This document shows, piece by piece, positions 1 to 6,242 of a DNA stretch of 10,251 bases. This DNA comes from CAVPEW01 sp050247895 (GTDB lineage: Bacteria > Actinomycetota > Acidimicrobiia > Acidimicrobiales > VFJN01): NCBI GenBank assembly GCA_050247895.1, contig JBFWTJ010000131.1:1-10251 (forward strand). The letters are read 5' to 3'. Within the stretch, counting starts at the first letter, position 1; every line of letters begins with the position of its first letter. The translations under genes and the position numbers were made by a program. The notes under the pieces were generated by a model that saw nothing but the letters and a program-made list of their open reading frames with translations, did not search any database and had not been told where the DNA came from.

Positions 1-7
1 CCGGGGG

Positions 8-62
8 CGTCGAGCACCCCGCCACCGGCGCCCGCGACAGGACCGGTGGCGGGGGCTCGACG
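8..62. terminator. Strong GC hairpin, probable terminator of an upstream gene
   Basis: Bases 8-28 pair with 43-62 to give a 20-bp stem broken only by one bulged A (position 16), with a 14-nt loop at 29-42. No T-tract follows, as is common for actinobacterial terminators. No gene end is visible in the window, so assignment to a gene left of base 1 is inference. The stem is nearly symmetric and could act on either strand. Confidence 0.55.
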
Positions 63-129
63 GTCGCCGGCCCGGGTAGCGGTCGCGGTCCTGGACGGTC
101 CGGACCGCTGGGCCGACGACATCGCCGGG

Positions 130-164
130 CCGCTCCGCCGATGCGCAGCACATCGGCGGAGCGG
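130..164. terminator. Second perfect hairpin, terminator-like
   Basis: Bases 130-143 and 151-164 form a perfect 14-bp stem with a 7-nt loop (cgcagca). There is no T-tract. It lies about 70 bp after the first hairpin and before the low-GC leader of the monooxygenase gene, so it may be a back-up terminator that isolates the downstream promoter. The weak reading frame across 46-252 looks like a by-product of these hairpins, not a gene. Confidence 0.45.
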
Positions 165-244
165 GCACCGGCGGTCACGGGGCCGAGCCCTGGGGGAGGG
201 AGGCTCGTCCCCGATGGACCGGGGGGAGACGGGATCCACACCAG

Positions 245-300
245 CACGCTAACCCTCTAAATTCGACCTGTCTAGTCATCTTTACCAAGTAAGGAAGGAA
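245..300 (+). promoter_or_regulatory. Low-GC leader with candidate promoter for the ssuD-like gene
   Basis: This stretch of roughly 55 bases is clearly richer in A+T than anything nearby. It contains a TANNNT-type -10 candidate (TAAATT, 258-263) and a TCTAGTCATC segment (271-280). It ends in a purine-rich AAGGAAGGAA (291-300) that could serve an alternative GTG start at 301. A sulfur-starvation regulator site would make sense given the downstream gene, but I do not recognise a defined operator. The rest of 165-384 shows nothing else I can support. Confidence 0.35.
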
Positions 301-384
301 GTGGTCGGTGCATCCCCACCTCGTCCCCGACCCGGAGGCGGCCCGACCCGGGCACCGCGACCGGGCCCCGGCCGAGGAGATGCC

Positions 385-1524
385 GTGCCCATCCACCTGA
401 ACTGGTTCCTGCCCACTGCGGGCGACAGTCGCACCGTGGTGCCCTTCGGGCCCGACGGGCACGCCCGGCCGCCGACCTTCGACTACCTGTCCCAGGTGGC
501 CCGGGCGGCCGACACGCTCGGGTTCCGTGCCGTGCTGACCCCGACGGGGACGTGGTGCGAGGACCCCTGGCTGGTGACCTCGGCCCTGCTCGGGCTCACC
601 GAGCGGTTGAAGTTCCTGGTCGCCTTCCGGCCCAACGCGCTGTCGCCGACCCTGGCCGCCCAGCAGGCCGCCACCTACCAGCGGATCTCGGGTGGTCGGC
701 TGCTGCTCAACGTCGTGAGCGGCGGCGAGGACGTCGAGCAGCGGCGTTTCGGGGACTGGCTCGACCACGACCAGCGCTACGAGCGGACCGACGAGTTCCT
801 GACGATCCTGCGGGGGGCCCTGTCGGGCACGCCCCTGGACTTCGCCGGGCGCCACTTCCGGGTCGAGGCGGCCACGGTCAGCCGGGCGCCCGACCCGCAG
901 CCGGACCTGTTCTTCGGTGGAGCGTCGCCCGCGGCCGAGCGGGTCGCCACGGCGCACGCCGACGTCTACCTGACCTGGGGCGAGCCACCCGACATGGTCG
1001 CCCCCCGGTTGGAGCGGATGCGCGCCCTGGCCGCCGCGGCCGGACGGCAGCTCCGCTTCGGCATCCGGCTCCACGTCATCAGCCGGGACCGGGCCGCCGA
1101 CGCCTGGGCCGAGACCGACAGGTTCCTCGACGCGCTCGACCCCGAGGTGGTCCGCCAGGCCCAGGAGTCGTTCGCCCGCAGCAGCGCGGTCGGCCAGCAG
1201 CGCATGCAGTCGCTCTACGGCGAGGGGGAGGTCGAGCCGGACCGCCTGGTGATCGCCCCGAACCTGTGGGCCGGCATCGGGCTGGTCCGGGGCGGGGCCG
1301 GCACGGCGCTGGTCGGCAGCCACGAGGAGGTCGCCGACCGCGTCGAGGAGTACCACCGGCTCGGCTTCGACGAGTTCGTCCTCTCGGGCCATCCCCACCT
1401 GGAGGAGGCCTACTGGTTCGCCGAGGGCGTGATGCCCGTCCTGCGGGCCCGCGGCCTGCTCGAGGCCGAGCCGACCCGCCCGGGAGGGGGTGCGGCGGTC
1501 CTCACCCGCTACGCATCCACCTAG
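385..1524 (+). CDS. ssuD: FMNH2-dependent alkanesulfonate monooxygenase (SsuD family, LLM class)
   Basis: The 379-aa product closely follows the SsuD pattern (E. coli SsuD is 381 aa). Visible landmarks are HLNWFLPTAGD at the N-terminus, the conserved Cys in TGTWCEDPW (C58), LTWGEPP (196-202), FGIRLHVI (225-232), the mobile active-site loop PNLWAGIGLVRGGAGTALVG (292-311) and LSGHPHLEEAYWF (333-345). The family oxidises alkanesulfonates with O2 and FMNH2, releasing sulfite and an aldehyde as a cytosolic sulfur-scavenging step. The GTG at 385 is chosen because GAGGAG lies 5 bases upstream and the family N-terminus begins there. A GTG at 301 would add 28 Pro/Arg-rich residues unlike the family. 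No SsuE reductase or SsuABC transporter is in view, so the FMNH2 source is unknown. Substrate range cannot be read from the sequence. Confidence 0.93.
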   Translation: MPIHLNWFLPTAGDSRTVVPFGPDGHARPPTFDYLSQVARAADTLGFRAVLTPTGTWCEDPWLVTSALLGLTERLKFLVAFRPNALSPTLAAQQAATYQRISGGRLLLNVVSGGEDVEQRRFGDWLDHDQRYERTDEFLTILRGALSGTPLDFAGRHFRVEAATVSRAPDPQPDLFFGGASPAAERVATAHADVYLTWGEPPDMVAPRLERMRALAAAAGRQLRFGIRLHVISRDRAADAWAETDRFLDALDPEVVRQAQESFARSSAVGQQRMQSLYGEGEVEPDRLVIAPNLWAGIGLVRGGAGTALVGSHEEVADRVEEYHRLGFDEFVLSGHPHLEEAYWFAEGVMPVLRARGLLEAEPTRPGGGAAVLTRYAST

Positions 1525-1533
1525 GAACCGGCT

Positions 1534-1560
1534 GGTCTGCTGGTCTGCAGGTCTGGTGGT
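1534..1560. repeat. Three GGTCTG direct repeats at 8-bp spacing
   Basis: GGTCTG occurs at 1534, 1542 and 1550, with a further GGT at 1558, in the short gap between two convergent genes. The last bases overlap the stop codon of the minus-strand gene. The same hexamer forms the inverted repeat in the promoter at the other end of that operon (2967-2981). No function is evident, and no clear terminator hairpin is visible in this gap. Confidence 0.4.
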
Positions 1561-2366
1561 CAGCCGATGTGGGTGATGACGGCTTGGCGTTGCTCGACGC
1601 TGTGCAGGCCCGTGGCCTCAGCGACCAGGGGATCCAGCGCCTGCCAGTCGCCCCCGTCGACCCGGTACGCCGCGACCAGCTCCACCCGCACCCCCACCGT
1701 GTAGTCCCCGTGCCAGGCGAACACGTGACGCACGCTGGACTCCCGCGGATAGGCCCGGCCCAGATCACCGGTCACCGGGCCCGACCCGTCCCCGAAGTCC
1801 CAGATCACCTGGCCCGTGGACAAGCGCACCTCGACCACGGTTCCGAACGCCTCGATCGGACCCGACTCCACCAGACCGTCGAACCCCTCGACCCAGAACC
1901 ACGACGGAAACCCGACCAGACCCCGACCCGGCGGGTTCATCCCGACCACCAACCCCGGCTTCAACACATCCCGCGCCAACCGCTCCGCCTCACCACGCAC
2001 CGCAAGCTCCGGATCCGAGACGTCCGGGGCGATCCACACCATCCCGACCGGTCGTCCGTCGCAGAACTTGTGGTACGGCCGGGCGTCCGGTGAGGGCTGC
2101 GGCCCGGCCAGCACGGTGAGGTCGTCGTAGCCACCGTCGTACATGTACGGCACGAAGGTGATGGCGCACCCTGCCGCCTTTCCTCCGCCGGCGTTCGATC
2201 CCCCCGTCCAGTCGAGCCCCGCCATCGCGATCTCGACGTGGATCAGGCCGGCCTCCGCAGCCGTCATGGCGCCGGCCTTCGTGTACCCGTCTGCTCCGGC
2301 GACCGCCGGTGCGGCAAGGAACCCGAGCAGCACGACGATCGCGACACGCACCTGGCCTGCCGTCAC
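1560..2366 (-). CDS. Secreted PKD-domain protein of unknown function
   Basis: The 268-aa product has a Sec-type signal peptide: VTAGQVRVAIVVLLGFL followed by AAPAVAGADG, with cleavage likely near residue 24-26. The middle region is unfamiliar. Two cysteines (C67, C102) could form an extracytoplasmic disulfide. A PKD-like beta-sandwich at about 187-235 carries the hallmark WDFGDGS (189-195) and ends with an HGDYTVGVRVEL strand (219-230). PKD folds usually mediate extracellular protein or carbohydrate contacts. The GTG start at 2364-2366 overlaps the stop of the upstream lipoprotein gene (GTGA), so the two are probably translationally coupled. No catalytic motif is seen, and the role, perhaps at the cell surface with the lipoprotein, is inference. 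Confidence 0.8.
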   Translation of the reverse strand: MTAGQVRVAIVVLLGFLAAPAVAGADGYTKAGAMTAAEAGLIHVEIAMAGLDWTGGSNAGGGKAAGCAITFVPYMYDGGYDDLTVLAGPQPSPDARPYHKFCDGRPVGMVWIAPDVSDPELAVRGEAERLARDVLKPGLVVGMNPPGRGLVGFPSWFWVEGFDGLVESGPIEAFGTVVEVRLSTGQVIWDFGDGSGPVTGDLGRAYPRESSVRHVFAWHGDYTVGVRVELVAAYRVDGGDWQALDPLVAEATGLHSVEQRQAVITHIG

Positions 2367-2950
2367 TCGACGATCCCGTCGATCCGGGCGATCCGCCAGG
2401 CGCCGTCGACGAGCTCCATGGTGGCGACCGAACGGACCACCTCGTTCGGGTCGTCTTCGGCCGGCTCCTTCGTCGTCGGCTCGACCCGCACCTGATGGTT
2501 CGTGGATTCGTCGATGACCTTGGCCCGCTGCACGTCGGGTACGAGGACGACCCGGTACGACCGGTCGGCTCGAAGCCAGGATGCCCTGTCCGTCGCGATC
2601 CGGTCCTTGATCTCTTGGGTGGTCACTGCCAACTGCTCGTCGGCGAAGACCTCGGCGAGGGCGGCCTCGTCGAGCTCGAGGTTCCAGACCTGGTCGGCGT
2701 AGACGTCCCAGCCGCGCAGGTAGGCCGCTTCGACCTGGCCCTCGGTGGTGTCGGGGGCGTAGGTGGTGCTCGTGGTGCTGGTCGGGCGCATCGGCATCGT
2801 CGTGGTGGTGGGCCTCGTCGTCGGGGTCCCGGATGCCGACGACGGAGGTGGGGTGGCCTGCTCGCGGTCCGACGAGCAGGCCAAGGTCAGCGCGCTGGCG
2901 GCCGTGAACGCGCCGGCGACGGTCAGGAGGCGGGGGAGGGGTGAAGGCAC
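2363..2950 (-). CDS. Putative lipoprotein with Thr/Pro-rich linker
   Basis: The 195-aa product starts with a lipoprotein signal peptide. The lipobox LTLAC (21-25) places the lipidated cysteine at C25, so the protein should be anchored to the outer face of the membrane. A low-complexity Thr/Pro/Ser linker (about 33-69) tethers a small alpha+beta domain (about 70-195) ending in strands such as VATMELVDGAWRIARIDGIV. That ending resembles the last strands of NTF2/SnoaL-like or Mce-associated-type domains, but I cannot assign a family firmly. The GTG start at 2948-2950 fits a promoter only 8 bases upstream, so the mRNA is probably nearly leaderless. It is the first gene of a two-gene operon, and its TGA overlaps the GTG of the PKD gene. 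Confidence 0.78.
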   Translation of the reverse strand: MPSPLPRLLTVAGAFTAASALTLACSSDREQATPPPSSASGTPTTRPTTTTMPMRPTSTTSTTYAPDTTEGQVEAAYLRGWDVYADQVWNLELDEAALAEVFADEQLAVTTQEIKDRIATDRASWLRADRSYRVVLVPDVQRAKVIDESTNHQVRVEPTTKEPAEDDPNEVVRSVATMELVDGAWRIARIDGIVE

Positions 2951-2958
2951 GGCCGGGC

Positions 2959-2987
2959 ACCCTAGAGGTCTGGATCAGACCGTACAA
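2959..2987 (-). promoter_or_regulatory. Promoter with inverted-repeat operator for the lipoprotein/PKD operon
   Basis: Read on the minus strand, there is a -35-like TTGTAC (2982-2987), a 17-bp spacer, and a -10-like TAGGGT (2959-2964), with the GTG start 8 bases further on. The spacer is itself almost exactly the perfect inverted repeat GGTCTG-GAT-CAGACC (2967-2981), a good position for a repressor operator. The -35 lies inside the last codons of the endonuclease gene. This is a sequence reading only, and the regulator is unknown. Confidence 0.5.
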
Positions 2988-4756
2988 CGATCAGTTTCGA
3001 GCACATCCGGCGTGCAACGATCGTCCGACGGGGTCCGACCCACGGCGATCCCCGGCTCGGCAAGGACCCCTACGGGCTCGGCAGACCGCGGTGGCGGCTC
3101 GGCGGTGGTCCGCTCCTTGGTGGCGGTGGGCCGCCACCGTGCGCCAGCGTGAGGGGAAGCCGGCTTCGGTATGCGGTGGGGGCCGTCGGGTAGATGGGGC
3201 CCGTCGGTTGGAGGGGGCCGGCGGTCGCCGAGACCGCCGAAGTCGGCGAGGCCCGGGAGATCGCGGAGATCGCTGAGACCGCTGAGACCGGGAAGGCTGG
3301 GCGGTCCCGAGAGGCCGTCGAGATCGCCGACACCGGGACGACGGGCACTGCCGGGGAGGGAGTCCGCGTGGGCTCGGGCGGGTCGGGGTGCCGGATCGGT
3401 GCGCGGGGGCGCGGCGGGTTCGGTGGTGGTGGGCCGATCGGGCGGGCCGGTGCGCGGGGGCGCGGCGGGTTCGGTGGTGGTGGGCCGATCGGGCGGGCCG
3501 GTTTCGGTCGATTCGCGAGGGGCTCGTCCCGGCGCAGGCCCGGGAGGATCGGGTCGTCGCTGGACCGGTGGGGCGGGTCGGGGTCGGGTGGGCAGGGCCA
3601 GGGTGGGTGAGGGGCCGCGGGGTGCGCTGGCGAGGGTGCGGCCGTTGGCCAGGGTGAGGGTGACTCGGGCGTCGGCGTGCAAGGTGAGGTGATGCCCGGC
3701 CCGGTGGACGAGTTGGTGGTGGGCCCGGCACGTCATGACGGCGTTGTCCAGGCTGGTGGGTCCGCCCTGCTCCCAGGGCATGACGTGGTGGACGTCGCAC
3801 CACGAGGCGGGGGCGTCGCACCCCCCGATCCGGCAGCCCTGGTCGCGCAGCACGACGGCGTTGTACAGGTCGGTCGGCCACGAACGGGTGGCCCGCCCGT
3901 AGTCCAAGATCCCCGACCGGCCGGTCAGGACCCGGTGGAACCCGGCGTCGCAGCACAAGGCCTTGAACGCCGCGGGTGACACCGGTTGGCCGGTGTCCAG
4001 GTAGCGGGCCCCTTGCCCGGTGTCGAGGCTCTCGGCGTCGACCACCACGTTGAGGTGGGGACGATGCCGGGCCCCGGGACGGACCTGCTGGTGGTCCAGG
4101 AAGAACTGGCAGACCTGGCCCAGGGCGGCCGCTCGGCGGCATGCCAACGGCAGCCCGAAGTCCTTCGGGTCCGCGACCCGCAACGCGGCGTCGAGCACCG
4201 CGGCCAGGTCCGCGCTCAACGAGCCGCGCAGCTCCCCCCGCCCCTCGAACGTGGAGGCCAGGAAGACCTGGTCGTCGTGCTCGACCGGCCCCGGGCCCTG
4301 CGCACACGCGTCGGCCTGCGCTCGCCACTGGGCCATCGCCACCCGCGTCGCGTCCGTGTCCAACCGGGCCAGCAAGGGCACCAACTCGGCCTCGTGGGCG
4401 GCGAACCGGTCCAGGTGCCGGTCGGGCACACCGCCCAGGATCACCTCCACCTGGCCCCCGGCCAACCGGCCCTCCGTCGCGGCGCAGGCCACCTCCGGCA
4501 ACCGGGCCAGCTTGCGACCCTGCCCACGCAGCCGACGGGCGGAGGACCGATCGAACCCCGCCTGGTGGGCCAGCCAACCCACCATCGACACGGCTCCCGC
4601 GTCCCCGAACCGTCCGTCCGCCTCGAAGCCCGAGACCGCCACTGCCAGCCGTGTCCGCAGCCGATCCGCCGCTCCCAACGCCGCGACGAGGTCCCCCTCG
4701 TCCAGATCTGTCGGCAACGCCTCCACTGCGGCGACGAGGGCCTGGACAGCTGACAT
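2975..4756 (-). CDS. DUF222 / HNH endonuclease domain protein (13E12-type)
   Basis: The 593-aa product has an N-terminal DUF222 helical domain (about 1-290; landmarks VSMVGWLAHQAG 56-67 and SSARRLRG 71-78). An HNH nuclease module follows: C308 and C313, then CDVHHVMPWEQGG (320-332), N338, and C343 with H346/H347. The paired Cys residues suit a structural zinc and HH…N…H the metal-dependent nuclease site. Beyond about 375 a long Pro/Arg-rich tail (over 200 residues) includes two identical 17-residue repeats and a Leu/Gly-rich patch, and is probably disordered. Most relatives are shorter. These proteins are multi-copy in actinobacteria (13E12 family in M. tuberculosis) and their function is unsettled, with mobility or DNA-damage roles suggested. 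The ATG at 4756 follows a promoter with no Shine-Dalgarno, so the mRNA is likely leaderless. Confidence 0.9.
   Translation of the reverse strand: MSAVQALVAAVEALPTDLDEGDLVAALGAADRLRTRLAVAVSGFEADGRFGDAGAVSMVGWLAHQAGFDRSSARRLRGQGRKLARLPEVACAATEGRLAGGQVEVILGGVPDRHLDRFAAHEAELVPLLARLDTDATRVAMAQWRAQADACAQGPGPVEHDDQVFLASTFEGRGELRGSLSADLAAVLDAALRVADPKDFGLPLACRRAAALGQVCQFFLDHQQVRPGARHRPHLNVVVDAESLDTGQGARYLDTGQPVSPAAFKALCCDAGFHRVLTGRSGILDYGRATRSWPTDLYNAVVLRDQGCRIGGCDAPASWCDVHHVMPWEQGGPTSLDNAVMTCRAHHQLVHRAGHHLTLHADARVTLTLANGRTLASAPRGPSPTLALPTRPRPAPPVQRRPDPPGPAPGRAPRESTETGPPDRPTTTEPAAPPRTGPPDRPTTTEPAAPPRTDPAPRPARAHADSLPGSARRPGVGDLDGLSGPPSLPGLSGLSDLRDLPGLADFGGLGDRRPPPTDGPHLPDGPHRIPKPASPHAGARWRPTATKERTTAEPPPRSAEPVGVLAEPGIAVGRTPSDDRCTPDVLETDRCTV
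3398..3499 (-). repeat. Two perfect 51-bp tandem repeats inside the HNH gene tail
   Basis: Bases 3398-3448 and 3449-3499 are identical. In the endonuclease frame each encodes TGPPDRPTTTEPAAPPR (residues 419-435 and 436-452). The unit is a multiple of three, so copy-number change would alter tail length without breaking the frame. Perfect identity implies a recent duplication or ongoing conversion. Confidence 0.9.
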
Positions 4757-4762
4757 GCCGTC

Positions 4763-4792
4763 ACACTAGAACGAACACATGTTCGATCACAA
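4763..4792 (-). promoter_or_regulatory. LexA (SOS) box within the promoter of the HNH gene
   Basis: CGAACACATGTTCG at 4772-4785 matches the Bacillus/actinobacterial SOS-box consensus CGAACRNRYGTTYG at every position. On the minus strand it lies between a -35-like TTGTGA (4787-4792) and a -10-like TAGTGT (4763-4768), 18 bp apart. The ATG at 4756 is only 6 bases past the -10, implying a leaderless transcript repressed by LexA and induced by DNA damage. Several M. tuberculosis 13E12 genes are known to carry SOS boxes. Confidence 0.85.
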
Positions 4793-5154
4793 CGAGTTCC
4801 GGCGAACGGGCAGCAGGCCTCCGATCGGTGGGTGGCTGGCGATCGCCATGGCCATCGCTGTTCGGTGTGCGGACGCGCTCGTTCGCAGAGGTCCCCGTCG
4901 AGGTCGCCCAGCGCCCCCCGGCGTCCCCTGCGCGGGCGGGTTCGACGATGCCCTTGGGGCTGGCCGCAGGTCACACGGCGAGAGCTGCTGCCGGCTCCCG
5001 GAGCAACGCGGACGGAGGTCGAGCCGGGCTGCACGGGGCTCGGAGAGGAGCAGATCCTTAGCGGTCAAAGCACGTGGCCGCAGCAGGGTCCGGCGCGGGG
5101 ACCGGCTGGCTAGGTTCGACCGGTGTCGGCGCACGGGCGCCGGAACCACCTTCG
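4793..5154. other. About 360-bp gap without a convincing gene
   Basis: The gap separates the divergent HNH gene and siderophore operon. Reading frames across it are compositionally driven and lack recognisable domains. It contains an imperfect 20-bp palindrome around GCCATGGC (4839-4858, one mismatched pair), a short stem (5020-5025 with 5037-5042), and a TANNNT-type TAGGTT (5111-5116) about 38 bp before the ATPase start that could be the operon's -10. I looked for a cobalamin riboswitch (B12 box), a tRNA and a full DtxR/IdeR iron box and found none. Confidence 0.5.
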
Positions 5155-5970
5155 ATGCCGACCGTCACCAGCTCCCCGCCGCGACCTCCCGGCCTCCGTG
5201 CCGAGGGCGTGTCGCTCGGCTACAGGGAGCGGACGGTGGTCGACGAGCTCGACCTCGAGGTGGCCGCGGGGCGGATCACCGTGATCGTCGGAGCCAACGC
5301 CTGCGGCAAGTCGACCCTTCTCCGGGGCCTGGTCCGCCTGCTCGAGCCCTCGGGCGGCTCGATCCTGCTCGACGGCCACGACCTGCACCGCCTCCCGACC
5401 CGCGAGGTCGCTCGGCGGCTGGGCTTCCTGCCCCAGCAGCCGGTGTCGCCCGAGGGGATCACTGTGGCCGACCTGGTCGGGCGGGGCCGCCACCCCCACC
5501 AGCGCTGGTACCGGCAGTGGACGGCGGACGACGAGCACGCCGTAGCGGTCGCCCTCGAAGCGGCCGACGTCGTCGAGCTGGCTGCCCGTCCGGTCGACGA
5601 GCTGTCGGGCGGCCAGCGCCAGCGGGTGTGGATCGCGCTCGCTCTGGCCCAGGAGACCGAGGTGCTCCTGCTCGACGAGCCGACGACCTTCCTCGACCTG
5701 GCCCACCAGGTCGACATCCTCGAGCTCCTCACCGACCTGCGCGACGGGAATGGGCGGACCATCGTCGCCGTGCTCCACGACCTGAACCTGGCCTGCCGCT
5801 ACGCCGACCACCTGGTGGCCATGCGCGACGGACGGATCGTGGCGCAGGGCCCGCCCGTGGAGGTGGCCACGCCGGAGGTGGTCGAGGCCGTGTTCGGGCT
5901 CCCGTGCCGCGTGATCCCCGACCCCTCGACCGGGACGCCACTCGTGCTGCCCGCCCCGCGCCGCCGATGA
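5155..5970 (+). CDS. Ferric-siderophore ABC transporter ATP-binding protein (FecE/FepC/FhuC family)
   Basis: The 271-aa product has a complete ABC core: Walker A GANACGKST (46-54), Q-loop in FLPQQ (Q94), signature LSGGQRQ (150-156), Walker B VLLLDEP (170-176), D-loop, and switch histidine H208 in VLHDLN. The segment ITVADLVGRGRHPHQ (102-116) after the Q-loop is typical of siderophore and cobalamin importer ATPases. It powers uptake through the two permeases downstream. The ATG at 5155 gives the family's usual length. A GTG at 5074 would add 27 residues without homologous character, and no strong Shine-Dalgarno is seen at either. The gene is first in the operon, and its TGA overlaps the ATG of the next ORF. 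Iron regulation is expected for the family, but no operator is recognisable here. Confidence 0.93.
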   Translation: MPTVTSSPPRPPGLRAEGVSLGYRERTVVDELDLEVAAGRITVIVGANACGKSTLLRGLVRLLEPSGGSILLDGHDLHRLPTREVARRLGFLPQQPVSPEGITVADLVGRGRHPHQRWYRQWTADDEHAVAVALEAADVVELAARPVDELSGGQRQRVWIALALAQETEVLLLDEPTTFLDLAHQVDILELLTDLRDGNGRTIVAVLHDLNLACRYADHLVAMRDGRIVAQGPPVEVATPEVVEAVFGLPCRVIPDPSTGTPLVLPAPRRR

Positions 5971-6242
5971 GCCGCCGCGCCGGCCCCATCGCATTGCTGC
6001 CGCTGCTGCCGCCGGCGCCATCGCCCGTCGCCGCCGCGGCCGGCGACGGCGACGGCGACGGCGCGCGACCGGCTGCTCGGCGAGACCTTCGACGTCCTCG
6101 ATCGGCCGAGGCCCGGGCCGGCGTCGGCAGGTGGGGTCACGTGATCCCCGGCGACCTGGGCGAAGCTCTGGACGAGGCGTCCGACGGGTCCGACGGGTCC
6201 GGCGCGATCCGTCGGGGCTCCGGGGTCCGGGAGGTCCTGTGA
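5967..6242 (+). CDS. Small coupled ORF of unknown function (doubtful)
   Basis: This 91-aa frame begins with an ATGA overlap on the ATPase stop and ends with a GTGA overlap on the reductase start, so it sits exactly as a coupled operon gene would. The N-terminus (MSRRAGPIALLPLLPPAPSP then VAAAA) resembles a short signal peptide or membrane anchor. It is followed by a GDGDGDG run encoded by three GGCGAC hexamers (6042-6059), then Arg/Ala-rich and Asp/Gly/Ser-rich stretches of low complexity. I recognise no domain. Another frame here (6067-6144) reads DRLLGETFDVLDRPRPG, which looks more protein-like, so this may be a degraded or frameshifted gene. If not translated, the interval is simply a 270-bp spacer. 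Confidence 0.35.
   Translation: MSRRAGPIALLPLLPPAPSPVAAAAGDGDGDGARPAARRDLRRPRSAEARAGVGRWGHVIPGDLGEALDEASDGSDGSGAIRRGSGVREVL

Noticed and set aside
46..252. Open frame of 68 codons on the plus strand
   Set aside because: It runs through both hairpins, is Arg-rich without domain character, and has no ribosome site. It is a composition effect.
175..1398. Long minus-strand frame opposite ssuD
   Set aside because: It is the antisense shadow of a well-supported gene; its product is Gly/Arg/Pro-rich with no recognisable domain.
4900..5110. Possible cobalamin riboswitch or tRNA-like T-loop (GGTTCGACG near 4939) upstream of the transporter operon
   Set aside because: No B12 box matching the consensus on either strand, and no acceptor or anticodon arms around the T-loop-like string.
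5055..5125. DtxR/IdeR-type iron box before the ATPase gene
   Set aside because: Only fragments such as GCTAGGTT resemble half of the TTAGGTTAGGCTAACCTAA consensus; the dyad is missing.
4787..5149. 120-codon minus-strand frame in the gap before the ATPase
   Set aside because: Arg/Pro/Ser-rich, no domain, no ribosome site, and it would overlap the SOS-controlled promoter.
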